This document shows, in pieces, positions 38,839-48,815 of a stretch of 64,000 bases of DNA. Both the position numbers and the translations under genes were made by a program. How positions within the stretch are numbered: position 1 is the first letter of the stretch; each line of letters starts with the position of its first letter. The stretch comes from Proteinivorax tanatarense (lineage in GTDB: Bacteria > Bacillota > Proteinivoracia > Proteinivoracales > Proteinivoracaceae): the NCBI RefSeq assembly GCF_040267685.1, contig NZ_CP158367.1, positions 806,001 to 870,000 of the forward strand. Direction: 5' to 3'. Under the pieces are notes generated by a model. The model searched no databases and was not told where the DNA came from. It worked only from the letters and a program-made list of their open reading frames with translations.

Positions 38839-39268
38839 TAGTTGCTTACTTGGTCAGCCTTGTAGATATAATGGTACCCATAGCCTTAATAAAACTGTGG
38901 TAGAGTTTTGTAGTGATAAAAATGTGTTGTTAGCTTGTCCTGAGGTTTTAGGAGGGCTACCTACGCCTCGACTTCCAGCTGAAATACATCGAGGGGATGG
39001 AAATCGGGTATTGAATGGTGAGGGGGTAGTTTTTAACAAGCTAGGAGTTGATGTAAGTGGTTTTTTTTTGTTAGGAGCTATAAAAACATATAAGTTAACA
39101 AAAGTAAACAATATTAGGCTTGCACTACTCAAAAGTAAAAGTCCATCTTGCGGAAGCAGAACTATTTATAGTGGAAAGTTTAACGGAGAACTTAAAACAG
39201 GTGATGGAGTAACTGCTGCGTTGCTTAAAGAAAATAAGGTTAAAGTAATAGCTGAGGAGGATATATAA
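38819..39268 (+). CDS. DUF523 family protein (YbbK-like)
   Basis: 149 residues from ATG 38819 (AAAAGGA eight bases upstream; ATG 38813 is too close). Diagnostic SSCLLGQPCRYNG near the N-terminus, CPEVLGGLPTPRLPAEI (~43), and SKSPSCGSRTIY (~103). The four conserved cysteines suggest metal binding. Function not established. The stop overlaps the nadE ATG (TAATG), so the three genes from 38137 form an operon. Confidence 0.9.
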   Translation: MPKILVSSCLLGQPCRYNGTHSLNKTVVEFCSDKNVLLACPEVLGGLPTPRLPAEIHRGDGNRVLNGEGVVFNKLGVDVSGFFLLGAIKTYKLTKVNNIRLALLKSKSPSCGSRTIYSGKFNGELKTGDGVTAALLKENKVKVIAEEDI

Positions 39269-39999
39269 TGAGTCGCGATTTAGAGTTAGAGAACAGAGTA
39301 GAATTTTTAAAAAATTACACTGAAAAAGCTAAAGCAAATGGATTAATTCTAGGGATAAGTGGGGGAAAAGATAGTGCTGTAGTAGCAGCTCTAGCAAAAA
39401 GGGCTTTTCCTGATAATTGCATGGGTTTAATAATGCCATGTCACTCAATGGATGAAGATGTCAGTCATGGGAAAAAATTATGTGAAGAGCTGGAAATGGA
39501 TTATAATATTATAGACTTATCAAGTACTTATGATTCAATGCTAAACACTCTGGAAGAGCCTTTAGATGAATTAGCAAAGAGTAATATTAAACCTAGACTA
39601 AGAATGACAACATTATATGCCGTTGCCCAACAGAAAAACTATCTAGTGTTGGGAACAGGGAATAGAGCTGAAATAGTACTAGGTTATTTCACTAAATATG
39701 GTGATGGAGGTAGTGATGTAAATCCAATTTCTGATTTAAAAGTTCAAGAGGTATTTGAGTTAGCTAAAGCTTTAAATATTCCCCAAGAAATAATAAACAA
39801 ACCTCCCTCTGCTGGTCTATGGGAAGGGCAAACTGATGAACAGGAATTGGGAATACGATATAAGGAAGTTGATGACTTTTTAGATGGAAAAGAAGTAAGC
39901 TCTAAGGTAAGAAAAACAATAATACAAAAATATAAAGCTAGTAAGCATAAAAGACAAACATTCGCTGAATATAGAGATCTTGGTCCACTAGATATATAA
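39268..39999 (+). CDS. nadE: NH3-dependent NAD+ synthetase
   Basis: 243 residues. PP-loop ATPase SGGKDSAVVAALAKRAF (31-47), then TLYAVAQQKNYLVLGTGNRAE, YFTKYGDGGSDVNPISDL and DEQELGIRY motifs of NadE. It amidates nicotinate adenine dinucleotide, the last step of NAD synthesis. No glutaminase domain, so ammonia is the donor. It is translationally coupled to the DUF523 gene. Confidence 0.96.
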   Translation: MSRDLELENRVEFLKNYTEKAKANGLILGISGGKDSAVVAALAKRAFPDNCMGLIMPCHSMDEDVSHGKKLCEELEMDYNIIDLSSTYDSMLNTLEEPLDELAKSNIKPRLRMTTLYAVAQQKNYLVLGTGNRAEIVLGYFTKYGDGGSDVNPISDLKVQEVFELAKALNIPQEIINKPPSAGLWEGQTDEQELGIRYKEVDDFLDGKEVSSKVRKTIIQKYKASKHKRQTFAEYRDLGPLDI

Positions 40000-40001
40000 T
40001 T

Positions 40002-40030
40002 TTGTCAAGCCATACTTGTTGTGTTAAAAT
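40002..40030 (+). promoter_or_regulatory. Promoter of yebC
   Basis: TTGTCA (40002-40007), 17-bp spacer, TAAAAT (40025-40030), beginning three bases after the nadE stop. Confidence 0.75.
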
Positions 40031-40066
40031 AACATAGTACCATTTCTAGTGAAAGGGGATGTTATA

Positions 40067-40786
40067 ATGGCTGGACATTCAAAGTGGTCTAATATTAAAC
40101 ATAAAAAATCAAGACAAGATGCCCAGAGAGGAAAGATATTTACAAAAATTTCTAAAGAAATAATGGTAGCGGTACAGCAAGGAGGAGAAGATGCTGACTC
40201 AAACTTTAAACTGCGCTTAGCGATACAAAAAGCGAAATCAAATAATATGCCTAATGATAATATAGAGCGGGCAATAAAAAGGGGAACAGGAGATCTTGAA
40301 GGTAAGAGGTTTGAAGACATAGTCTATGAGGGCTATGGACCCGGAGGAGTAGCTGTTATGTTAGATATACTAACAGACAACCGTAACAGAACTGCTGGGG
40401 AGATAAGACATATTTTCTCTAAAAATGGTGGGAATTTAGGGGAATCAGGTTGTGTTTCCTGGATGTTTAATAGAAAGGGTTTACTTGTAATTGAAAAAAA
40501 TAAAGAAGTAGATGAGGATGAACTTCTTTTAATTGCCCTAGATGCTGGGGCAGAAGATGTAAAATCAGATTTAGATACATTTCAAGTAACCTGCGAACCT
40601 GAAGAGTTTGAATCGGTAAAAAATACTTTAGATAAAGCTGGTTGTAAGCTAGTTTTTCAAGAGGTTTCAATGGTTCCCCAAAATACAGTAGAATTAAATC
40701 AAACAGATATGGAGACAATGGAAAAGCTTGAAGAAACATTAGAAGATCATAATGATGTACAAAATGTATATACAAATGTAAGTTAA
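40067..40786 (+). CDS. yebC: YebC/PmpR family DNA-binding regulator / translation factor
   Basis: 239 residues from ATG 40067 (GAAAGGGGA upstream); an in-frame GTG at 40049 would precede the ribosome site. Starts MAGHSKWSNIKHKKSRQDAQ, with DNIERAIKRGTGD and YEGYGPGGVAVMLDILTDNRNRTA. The family was first seen as a transcription regulator; YebC was later linked to relief of ribosome stalling at proline runs. A hairpin follows that overlaps the next gene's ribosome site. Confidence 0.96.
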   Translation: MAGHSKWSNIKHKKSRQDAQRGKIFTKISKEIMVAVQQGGEDADSNFKLRLAIQKAKSNNMPNDNIERAIKRGTGDLEGKRFEDIVYEGYGPGGVAVMLDILTDNRNRTAGEIRHIFSKNGGNLGESGCVSWMFNRKGLLVIEKNKEVDEDELLLIALDAGAEDVKSDLDTFQVTCEPEEFESVKNTLDKAGCKLVFQEVSMVPQNTVELNQTDMETMEKLEETLEDHNDVQNVYTNVS

Positions 40787-40801
40787 ATAAATGTATATTT
40801 T

Positions 40802-40838
40802 ATCACCCCTGGTAAATAATACCGTTGGGGTGATTTTT
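40802..40838 (+). terminator. Terminator-like hairpin covering the bofC ribosome site
   Basis: ATCACCCC (40802-40809) pairs with GGGGTGAT (40827-40834), with an inner GGTA/TACC stem and TTTT behind. GGGGTG is also the only ribosome site of the next ATG (40839). It can act as yebC terminator and, in read-through mRNA, hide the bofC start. Confidence 0.75.
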
Positions 40839-41564
40839 ATGATTCATAAAGGAAAACTTGTAAAGTTTTATGTTGCTATAGTGGGATTGCTGGTTTTACT
40901 CACCATTCTAATTGTATCGTTCCTATACTTACTGCCTGCCTCTTCACCTGAGCTTGATACAGAAACTGATAATGTAGCTGCATCTTCTTTTAATAAGGAC
41001 TTAGATGTAGTAGTTGTACAGCAATGCGAACAATGTGGAGAATATAATGATGAAGAAAAGGAAGAAGATTTAAGAGGGAAGTTTGGTGGTACTAGTTTAA
41101 AAGATTTTAATGATGTATTTGAAGAAAAATATCCACATTTAACGGCAAAACAAGTAACTAAGAATAAAATTTTAATTATGAAAGATCAAGATAAAAAAGT
41201 TTGTGACAAATGCATGGAGTATAATTATTTGCGAATAGAAAGTAGTAATCTGATTTTTTACAAAGGTCATCCAAAGCTTGGTGAAGAAAAGGAAAGACTA
41301 GAAGACATAGTTAACTTTGTTGGGACAAATGAACAATTAGAACAATTATCAAAAGGTATCCCTTTAAACAATAGTCATAAATTGTATATGGGGGTATTTA
41401 GAGGGAAGTTAGCACTTTTTTATGACAAACCAGTTCATGACCAACCTTTAATCCAGTTTTTGGATTTAGAAGTTAGGGCTGATGCTATTGACATGCTTGA
41501 AAGTGAAGAAAGGGTTGAGTCACTTTATGATTTAATCAATATTTTGGAAAACTATGCATCTTAA
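40839..41564 (+). CDS. bofC: BofC-like sporulation protein
   Basis: 241 residues from ATG 40839. One membrane anchor near the N-terminus (~10-33), a CEQCGEY and CDKCMEY pair in the middle, and a C-terminal part (LYMGVFRGKLALFYDKP, ~185) like the BofC C-terminal domain. In Bacillus, BofC is a forespore protein in the intermembrane space that slows cleavage of SpoIVB and so times SigK activation. The location between yebC and ruv genes is the same as in Bacillus. The N-terminal half, with its CxxC pairs, is not typical, so ortholog status is likely rather than proved. Confidence 0.7.
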   Translation: MIHKGKLVKFYVAIVGLLVLLTILIVSFLYLLPASSPELDTETDNVAASSFNKDLDVVVVQQCEQCGEYNDEEKEEDLRGKFGGTSLKDFNDVFEEKYPHLTAKQVTKNKILIMKDQDKKVCDKCMEYNYLRIESSNLIFYKGHPKLGEEKERLEDIVNFVGTNEQLEQLSKGIPLNNSHKLYMGVFRGKLALFYDKPVHDQPLIQFLDLEVRADAIDMLESEERVESLYDLINILENYAS

Positions 41565-41624
41565 GATTTGGTGCCGGATTACTGGTGGAGAGCCTATGAG
41601 ATAAAATAAGAGATTTGGTGGTTA

Positions 41625-41703
41625 ACAATCAGCGGAGGGAAGGAAACCCCGCTGATTTACTTTTAAAAGGAACTATCGTTACTTTATAAGATAGTTCCTT
41701 TTG
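41625..41703 (+). terminator. Two consecutive hairpins after bofC
   Basis: First AATCAGCGGAGG...CCCCGCTGATT (~41626-41658), then AAAGGAACTATC...GATAGTTCCTTTT (41669-41701). The second ends in a T-rich run and is the more convincing terminator. Confidence 0.8.
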
Positions 41704-41729
41704 CTTGTTTAGCATTATTAGGGTAAAAT
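41701..41729 (+). promoter_or_regulatory. Promoter of ruvCAB
   Basis: TTGCTT (41701-41706), 17-bp spacer, TAAAAT (41724-41729), 22 bases before ruvC and starting in the terminator tail. No LexA-type box was seen near it. Confidence 0.65.
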
Positions 41730-41751
41730 ATATAGTTAGAGGGGGGGAAAT

Positions 41752-42258
41752 ATGATTATTTTAGGCTTAGATCCTGGCATTGCAATATTAGGGTATGGAG
41801 TTGTAAAAAAAGAAAAGCATAAGCTAAAACCTATAGACTTTGGAACTATTCAGACAAGTAAAGAACTAGATGAACCCCAAAGACTTTTAAGTCTAGCTAA
41901 TTCTTTAGAAAAGCTTTTAGATATATACAATCCTGATGTAGTGGCGGTAGAGGAGTTGTTTTTTAACAAGAATATCAAAACAGCAATTACAGTGGCGCAA
42001 GCCAGAGGAGTAATATTAATGGTTATTCTTAAGAAAGGCATAAGTCTTTATGAATATACTCCTTTACAGGTAAAACAAGGGGTAGTAGGATATGGACGAG
42101 CAACAAAGTTACAAGTCCAAACTATGGTTAAAACATTGCTGAACTTAGAAAAAATACCAAAACCCGATGATGCTGCTGATGGGTTAGCTATTGCAATTTG
42201 TCACAATAACTTTTCTGCAATGAACATAATTTCTCAAAAAGCGGGGTGGAGTAAATGA
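41752..42258 (+). CDS. ruvC: Holliday junction resolvase RuvC
   Basis: 168 residues. Catalytic acidic residues in GLDPGIA (D6), AVEELFF (E66-E67) and KPDDAADGLAIAICH (~D139/D142). It cuts four-way junctions after RuvAB migration. The ATG follows a G-rich ribosome site; the stop overlaps the ruvA ATG (ATGA). Firmicutes of the Bacillus line lack ruvC, so its presence supports Clostridia. Confidence 0.97.
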   Translation: MIILGLDPGIAILGYGVVKKEKHKLKPIDFGTIQTSKELDEPQRLLSLANSLEKLLDIYNPDVVAVEELFFNKNIKTAITVAQARGVILMVILKKGISLYEYTPLQVKQGVVGYGRATKLQVQTMVKTLLNLEKIPKPDDAADGLAIAICHNNFSAMNIISQKAGWSK

Positions 42259-42863
42259 TTTCTTTTATAAAGGGGAAAGTACATACAATAAATGAAGATA
42301 ATCTTGTTATTGACTGTGGCAGCTTAGGATATAAAGTATATGTTCCTATAATCAAAACTATAGCTCAAGTAGGTCAAGAAATTTTCCTTTTTACCGAACA
42401 AATAGTTAAAGAGGACAGTACAACTTTGTATGGCTTTACAAAAAAAGAAGAGTTAGAAGTGTTTAATAAATGTTTATCAGTTTCAGGTGTAGGGCCTAAA
42501 GGTGCTTTAGCGATAGTGAACCATTTATCATATACTGAAATAATCTCTGCTCTTAAAAATAACGATTATAAGCCGTTTACTCAAGTTAGCGGTATAGGTA
42601 AAAAAACAGCACAACGTATCGTCATAGACTTAAAAGATAAATTGAAGAATGAAGTGGATGAACATGACATAGAAAATGATTCTGGAGAGGTTAACTATAA
42701 TGCGAACTTATTTAATCAAGCTTTAAATGGGCTAGTTACATTAGGTTACAAAAAAAATGAAATTGATAAAGAAATACAGAGAGTTATTTATGCAGGCGCT
42801 AGTGATGTGTCTACTGTTATTAAAGAAGTTTTGAAAGAGGTTGCTAAAGGGAGTGATAGTTAA
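42255..42863 (+). CDS. ruvA: Holliday junction helicase subunit RuvA
   Basis: 202 residues. N-terminal OB fold ([20 protein letters not shown]), two helix-hairpin-helix motifs ([14 protein letters not shown] ~75; [14 protein letters not shown] ~110), flexible linker, and C-terminal RuvB-binding domain (~150-202). Overlaps ruvC and ruvB by 4 and 1 bases. Confidence 0.97.
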   Translation: MISFIKGKVHTINEDNLVIDCGSLGYKVYVPIIKTIAQVGQEIFLFTEQIVKEDSTTLYGFTKKEELEVFNKCLSVSGVGPKGALAIVNHLSYTEIISALKNNDYKPFTQVSGIGKKTAQRIVIDLKDKLKNEVDEHDIENDSGEVNYNANLFNQALNGLVTLGYKKNEIDKEIQRVIYAGASDVSTVIKEVLKEVAKGSDS

Positions 42864-43843
42864 TGGAGGGGAGAATAGTATCTGCCAATAAACAGCAGGA
42901 GGATGTCAAAGAGTTAAGTTTGAGACCTCAGAATTTTAATCAATACATAGGACAAAGTAAAGCCAAAGAGAATTTAAATATTTTTATTCAGGCTGCTAAA
43001 GAAAGAAATGAGCCATTAGATCATGTCTTACTATATGGCCCCCCAGGGCTTGGGAAAACTACTCTAGCGAATATTATAGCTAATGAAATGGGGGCAGGTT
43101 TTAAAGTTACGTCAGGCCCAACTATTGAAAGAGCTGGAGATTTAGCAGCAATTTTGTCTAGTTTGCAACCTTTTGATGTGCTGTTTATAGATGAAATTCA
43201 TAGATTAAATAGAACAGTAGAAGAAATTCTGTATCCGGCATTGGAAGATTTTTCTCTTGATATAATGCTTGGTAAAGGTCCAGGTGCTCAATCAGTGCGA
43301 ATCGATATTCCGCCATTTACCCTAGTAGGGGCAACTACTAGGGCTGGTGCATTGTCTTCACCGTTGCGGGATAGATTTGGTATAATTTCTAGATTAGAAT
43401 TTTACAATGAATATGACCTTATTGATATAATAACTAGAACTGCTGAAATTTTAGAAGTTGATATAGCGTTAGACGGAGCAAAGGAAATTGCCTGTCGGTC
43501 AAGGGGAACGCCAAGAATAGCTAATAGGATCCTAAAAAGAATCAGAGACATAGCACAAATAAAGGGCAAGGGTGTTATAGACGTAGGTATTGCAAAAAGT
43601 GGACTAGAATTATTAGAAATAGATGAACATGGGCTAGATAATGCAGATAGAATGGTGTTAAAAACTATGGTAGATGTGTATGACGGAGGTCCAGTAGGGT
43701 TAGATAGCGTAGCAGCAACTATTAACGAGGAATCTACAACTATTGAAGATGTTATTGAACCGTTTTTGCTACAAATTGGAATGATTAACAGAACCCCTAG
43801 AGGGCGAGTGGTGACAGAAAAAGGATATAATCATATCCGTTAA
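42863..43843 (+). CDS. ruvB: Holliday junction helicase subunit RuvB
   Basis: 326 residues. AAA+ motor with Walker [10 protein letters not shown] (59-67), Walker [10 protein letters not shown], sensor [18 protein letters not shown], and the C-terminal winged helix ending [15 protein letters not shown]. Drives branch migration as a hexamer on RuvA. Start ATG overlaps the ruvA stop (TAATG); GGGAGTGAT serves as ribosome site. Confidence 0.98.
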   Translation: MEGRIVSANKQQEDVKELSLRPQNFNQYIGQSKAKENLNIFIQAAKERNEPLDHVLLYGPPGLGKTTLANIIANEMGAGFKVTSGPTIERAGDLAAILSSLQPFDVLFIDEIHRLNRTVEEILYPALEDFSLDIMLGKGPGAQSVRIDIPPFTLVGATTRAGALSSPLRDRFGIISRLEFYNEYDLIDIITRTAEILEVDIALDGAKEIACRSRGTPRIANRILKRIRDIAQIKGKGVIDVGIAKSGLELLEIDEHGLDNADRMVLKTMVDVYDGGPVGLDSVAATINEESTTIEDVIEPFLLQIGMINRTPRGRVVTEKGYNHIR

Positions 43844-43858
43844 CAAGGGGAGATAGAA

Positions 43859-44065
43859 ATGAATTTTGGCAAAGTGTTGATAGTAGCCGGTATTTTGCTA
43901 ATTGTTTTAGGGGGATTTATTACTTTAGGTGGCAAGCTTCCACCCTTGGGAAGATTACCAGGAGATATAGTATATAGAAGTGGGAATGTAACTTTTTACT
44001 TTCCATTAACTACCATGATACTTATTTCTATTACCTTAAGCTTTTTATTACGCTTACTGCGATAA
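43859..44065 (+). CDS. DUF2905 small membrane protein
   Basis: 68 residues with two membrane helices and the family motif GKLPPLGRLPGDI between them. Function unknown; it commonly sits after ruvB in Clostridia. ATG with AGGGGAGA upstream. Same transcription unit as ruvCAB. Confidence 0.9.
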   Translation: MNFGKVLIVAGILLIVLGGFITLGGKLPPLGRLPGDIVYRSGNVTFYFPLTTMILISITLSFLLRLLR

Positions 44066-44148
44066 TTAAAAATTATTACATATTGCAGGAACTCCTTCTA
44101 TTTTGTCGAATTAATTTTATATGACATACAGAAGGAGAGGTCAGTATA

Positions 44149-45744
44149 ATGGATAGGATGTTTAGCAAAATAATCATAACATTAATTGTAGTAAGCATTT
44201 GTAGTTCTTTTTTCTATGGCGGGGAGAATATTCAGTTTGCTGAAGCAGCTCAACAAGAGATAAGAGTGGGTTTGCATTTTGGCAGTAATGCATTAGATGC
44301 TGTAAATTTAACTAGCAACGATAATAATACATTAAAAGCATATCATAATAGCACCGAGCATCCTCTGTATAGCGCTGAGGGGAATTTTAAATTCTCAGTA
44401 ACCAATGTTGAAGGGGTTTCAACTGTATTTAATGATAGAGATGTGACACAAGTTGTTAAAATTTACGAAGAGTTGAAGAAAAATGATGTTCCAGCCTTTT
44501 ATGGTTTTAATGGACTTTGGCATGTCCTAGTTCCTACTGAACAAGTAAATCAGGTAACGGAAGTTAATTCTTCATTAAGGCCCAGTAATTTTTCTGTATC
44601 AAATTCTGTTATAAAAGTTGAAAATCAAAACACAACAGTGGCTTTATTTGAACAAGTGGATCAAAATACTGTACTAAGACTACATAGCGATGAAGAGTTT
44701 GTATCCTTTAATAATGGTTCAAAGTACCGTGGTTTTATGGAAATAGTAAAAGAAAACAACAGTTTTAAGGTAATAAATCAGCTGGATCTGGATCTTTACT
44801 TGAGGGGGGTTGTCCCTTATGAGATGTCCCCATCCTGGCCAACCGAAGCTTTAGCAGCACAGGCCGTTGCTGCTAGAACTTACGCTGTTAGAAATTGGAA
44901 TAAATACAGAAGTAGAGGGTTTAATGTTTGTGCTACCGTTAATAGTCAAGTATATAAAGGCTATAATTCAAGTTATGAGACGCCAAGAATTGTAGATGCT
45001 ATTACAAAAACAGAAGGAGAAATTATAACCTTTAATGGCAATCCTATTGACGCAGTTTACCACTCTCATAGTGGAGGACATACAGAAGATAGTGAAAATG
45101 TATGGGGTGGAACACTTTCATATCTAAGAGGTGTGGAAGATCCCTATTCTACAAGGTCTGGATCTATGCTAGATGATTGGACCTATGAAACGGTTATTGA
45201 GGGAATTGATGAACATGGACGAACAGGATTTAAAGACGAATTAGTTTCTAGAGGTCATTTAGATGCAAACTTTGAAATTGCAGATATAGAGGTTGTAGCT
45301 TTTGACAGCGGCAGAGTGGATTACCTGCTATTAACTTCTGAGCAAGGTGAGAAAGTTAAAGTTACGGGAAGACAAATTTTTGGAGCCTTCCATAATAACA
45401 CTTCCCCTGGAGGATCTCAACGTCTATGGAGTAGAGTATTTGATGTAAAGATGGACTCAAACACATATATTAAATCCGGACATGGTGTTGACAAAGTTAG
45501 CGTTGATAAATTCTCAGTAGTAGGAGATAATCAAACTTCAGCTATTAGTGGAGAAAATACTTATGTACTTACATCCTCCGGGAAAAACTCACTGCCTACA
45601 AGACCTGAAAACATAACATTAGATGGAAGTGGCTGGGGTCACGGAGCAGGTATGAGTCAGTGGGGGGCAAGGCAGATGGCTGTGGAAGGGTATAATTACC
45701 GAGAAATTTTGGAATATTATTATAGACAAGTACAGGTTAGATAA
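44149..45744 (+). CDS. SpoIID/LytB-domain protein
   Basis: 531 residues. Signal sequence or anchor (~8-30), a SPOR-like middle part, and a SpoIID domain (~205-500): LDLYLRGVVPYEMSPSWPTE, ALAAQAVAARTYA, YHSHSGGHTEDSENVWGG, and GSGWGHGAGMSQWGARQMA near the end. SpoIID is a lytic transglycosylase cleaving denuded glycan during engulfment. The catalytic Glu is in VVPYEMSP. This paralogue next to ruvB/queA is widespread in Clostridia; it may act in sporulation or in another wall process. ATG has GAAGGAGAGG upstream. A SigE-like -10 (CATACA, 44125) precedes it. Confidence 0.9.
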   Translation: MDRMFSKIIITLIVVSICSSFFYGGENIQFAEAAQQEIRVGLHFGSNALDAVNLTSNDNNTLKAYHNSTEHPLYSAEGNFKFSVTNVEGVSTVFNDRDVTQVVKIYEELKKNDVPAFYGFNGLWHVLVPTEQVNQVTEVNSSLRPSNFSVSNSVIKVENQNTTVALFEQVDQNTVLRLHSDEEFVSFNNGSKYRGFMEIVKENNSFKVINQLDLDLYLRGVVPYEMSPSWPTEALAAQAVAARTYAVRNWNKYRSRGFNVCATVNSQVYKGYNSSYETPRIVDAITKTEGEIITFNGNPIDAVYHSHSGGHTEDSENVWGGTLSYLRGVEDPYSTRSGSMLDDWTYETVIEGIDEHGRTGFKDELVSRGHLDANFEIADIEVVAFDSGRVDYLLLTSEQGEKVKVTGRQIFGAFHNNTSPGGSQRLWSRVFDVKMDSNTYIKSGHGVDKVSVDKFSVVGDNQTSAISGENTYVLTSSGKNSLPTRPENITLDGSGWGHGAGMSQWGARQMAVEGYNYREILEYYYRQVQVR

Positions 45745-45768
45745 TATTTATAGAAAGAGGAAAAGAAC

Positions 45769-46794
45769 TTGAGATTAGAAGATTTTAATTTTAATTTACC
45801 GGAAAAGCTTATAGCACAAAAACCATCACAAAGGCGGGATAATTCCCGCCTATTAGTGTTACAAAAAGATAAAGAGGAAGACTTTGTTTCTCACAAAAAA
45901 TTTAAAGACATAATAGAGTTATTAAATCCAAATGACCTTCTTGTATTCAATAACACTAAGGTTATACCGGCTCGTATTTTTGGGTATAAAGATACAGGAG
46001 CGAAAATAGAAGTTTTGCTAGTTAAAAAAGTAGATGAATTTAGTTGGGAATGTTTAGCTAAACCAGGGAAAAAGTTAAAGGTAGGTACAGTAGTAGAATT
46101 TTCAAATGAAATAAAAGGTGAAATTATGGGTGATACAGACTTTGGTGGAAAGGTAATTAAATTTAATTTCTCCGATATGGACTTTATGGAAAGGTTGGAA
46201 AAAGCAGGGGAGCTACCGTTACCACCCTATATTAAGGAAACACCAAGCGACTACGGACGCTATCAAACTGTATATGCTAAAGAACCTGGGGCTGTGGCTG
46301 CTCCTACAGCTGGGCTACACTTTACAGATGACTTACTTGATAAAATAGATAAAAAAGGGATAAATACAGCTTTTGTTACCCTTCATGTGGGTCTGGGAAC
46401 ATTCATGCCAGTCCAAGTTGAAAATGTGTTAGAACATAAGATGCATTCTGAATTTTATTCTATCGATAAAGAAACTATAAATAAGATAGAAGATTGCAAG
46501 AAATCAGGTGGTCGTATAATAGCAGTTGGAACAACCGTGGTAAGGACTTTAGAAACTGCTGCTAATAATAGTAATTTAAAAGCTGAAAGTGGATGGACAG
46601 ATATATTTATCTATCCTGGTTTTGATTTTAAAGTGGTAGATGCATTAATTACAAACTTTCACCTACCAAAGTCAACTCTTATGATGCTAGTTAGTGCATT
46701 AGCATCAAAACAAAAAATAGACGCAGCATATAAAGAGGCCGTAGATGAAGAATATAGATTTTTTTCCTTTGGGGACAGCATGTTTATATGTTAA
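45769..46794 (+). CDS. queA: S-adenosylmethionine:tRNA ribosyltransferase-isomerase QueA
   Basis: 341 residues. FNLPEKLIAQKPSQRRDNSRLL, VFNNTKVIPARIFG, GAVAAPTAGLHFT and FVTLHVGLGTFMPV identify QueA. It adds the epoxycyclopentane precursor (oQ) to preQ1 in tRNA, the penultimate step to queuosine. TTG start with AAAGAGG eight bases upstream. Tgt follows 52 bases later, and together they modify tRNA wobble position 34. Confidence 0.97.
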   Translation: MRLEDFNFNLPEKLIAQKPSQRRDNSRLLVLQKDKEEDFVSHKKFKDIIELLNPNDLLVFNNTKVIPARIFGYKDTGAKIEVLLVKKVDEFSWECLAKPGKKLKVGTVVEFSNEIKGEIMGDTDFGGKVIKFNFSDMDFMERLEKAGELPLPPYIKETPSDYGRYQTVYAKEPGAVAAPTAGLHFTDDLLDKIDKKGINTAFVTLHVGLGTFMPVQVENVLEHKMHSEFYSIDKETINKIEDCKKSGGRIIAVGTTVVRTLETAANNSNLKAESGWTDIFIYPGFDFKVVDALITNFHLPKSTLMMLVSALASKQKIDAAYKEAVDEEYRFFSFGDSMFIC

Positions 46795-46828
46795 GATATA
46801 TTAAAACAACTTTTTAGAATAGAACTAG

Positions 46829-47959
<1,131 letters not shown>

Positions 47960-47975
47960 TAAGGAGGATTTTTAA

Positions 47976-48233
47976 ATGGAGTTATTGCAAGCTTTAATGC
48001 CGTTTATCGTATTAATTGTGGTGTTTTACTTTTTCTTAATTCGACCACAACAAAAGCAACAAAAGGCTAGACAAAATATGTTATCTGAGTTAAAAGAAGG
48101 GGATAAGATAATCACAATTGGTGGTATATTTGGCACACTGACTGAAATAAAAGAGGACCAAGTAAAAATTAAAATAGCTGATAAAACAGAAATTAAAGCA
48201 CAACGTTACGCTGTTGAAAAAGTAGTAGATTAA
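47976..48233 (+). CDS. yajC: Preprotein translocase subunit YajC
   Basis: 85 residues. One N-terminal membrane helix (FIVLIVVFYFFLIRPQQKQQK) and a cytoplasmic basic domain GDKIITIGGIFGTLTE. Accessory of SecDF, encoded further downstream here. ATG follows AAGGAGG. A terminator follows. Confidence 0.96.
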   Translation: MELLQALMPFIVLIVVFYFFLIRPQQKQQKARQNMLSELKEGDKIITIGGIFGTLTEIKEDQVKIKIADKTEIKAQRYAVEKVVD

Positions 48234-48239
48234 TTAAGA

Positions 48240-48277
48240 AAAAGCTTCATCCTATTTTTAGGATGAAGCTTTTTGAC
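48240..48277 (+). terminator. Terminator after yajC
   Basis: AAAAAGCTTCATCCT-ATTTTT-AGGATGAAGCTTTTT, a perfect stem with A- and T-runs; ends the queA-tgt-yajC unit. Confidence 0.94.
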
Positions 48278-48344
48278 TAAAGTAGCATAATTTTTCACTT
48301 CAAAAAATACTTATAAACATAATATAAACTGGGGTGAAAATATT

Positions 48345-48734
48345 GTGAAGAGAAGAAAAAAATATAGTGTAAAGCAGCAATCTAGTGGTAAAAGCTTTGC
48401 TTACGGACTATTTTCTAGTATAATTCTTTCTGTTATAGTGCTTTTACTGTGGTCAATTATAATGAGTTTTAGCTCAGTTTCTGATTCAACTATAAAGTCA
48501 GTTGTAATAGTAACAATAGTTACAAGTATTTTTGCAGGGGGGTTTGTTAGTGCAAAAATGTCAAAACAAAAAGGTTGGATGATAGGGGGATTTGTTGGAG
48601 TTACTTATCTAGTGGTACTTCTATTTATGGGGAGTGCTGTATCTACACCAGATATAACCTTAACTGCTCCTATTAATTTAGTGTTTGGTTTTTTGGTTGG
48701 AGCCATAGGAGGAGTAATGGCTTTAAACTTATAA
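48345..48734 (+). CDS. TIGR04086-type membrane protein (YrzE-like)
   Basis: 129 residues, basic N-terminus and four hydrophobic segments, the second half Gly-rich (GFLVGAIGGVMAL). Position after yajC matches the small four-helix membrane protein family (Bacillus YrzE) found there in many Firmicutes. No known function. GTG start with GGGGTG upstream. Confidence 0.75.
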   Translation: MKRRKKYSVKQQSSGKSFAYGLFSSIILSVIVLLLWSIIMSFSSVSDSTIKSVVIVTIVTSIFAGGFVSAKMSKQKGWMIGGFVGVTYLVVLLFMGSAVSTPDITLTAPINLVFGFLVGAIGGVMALNL

Positions 48735-48749
48735 ATCTAGGTTATCTTT

Positions 48750-48778
48750 ATAAAAGGAACCGTTTGGTTCCTTTTTTA
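48750..48778. terminator. Bidirectional terminator
   Basis: AAAAGGAACC-GTTT-GGTTCCTTTT, short but perfect, between the convergent TIGR04086 gene and the chromate-transporter genes. Confidence 0.88.
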
Positions 48779-48815
48779 TTGCAGTATGTTAAAATTTTTA
48801 CCAATAGCAGTTTCA

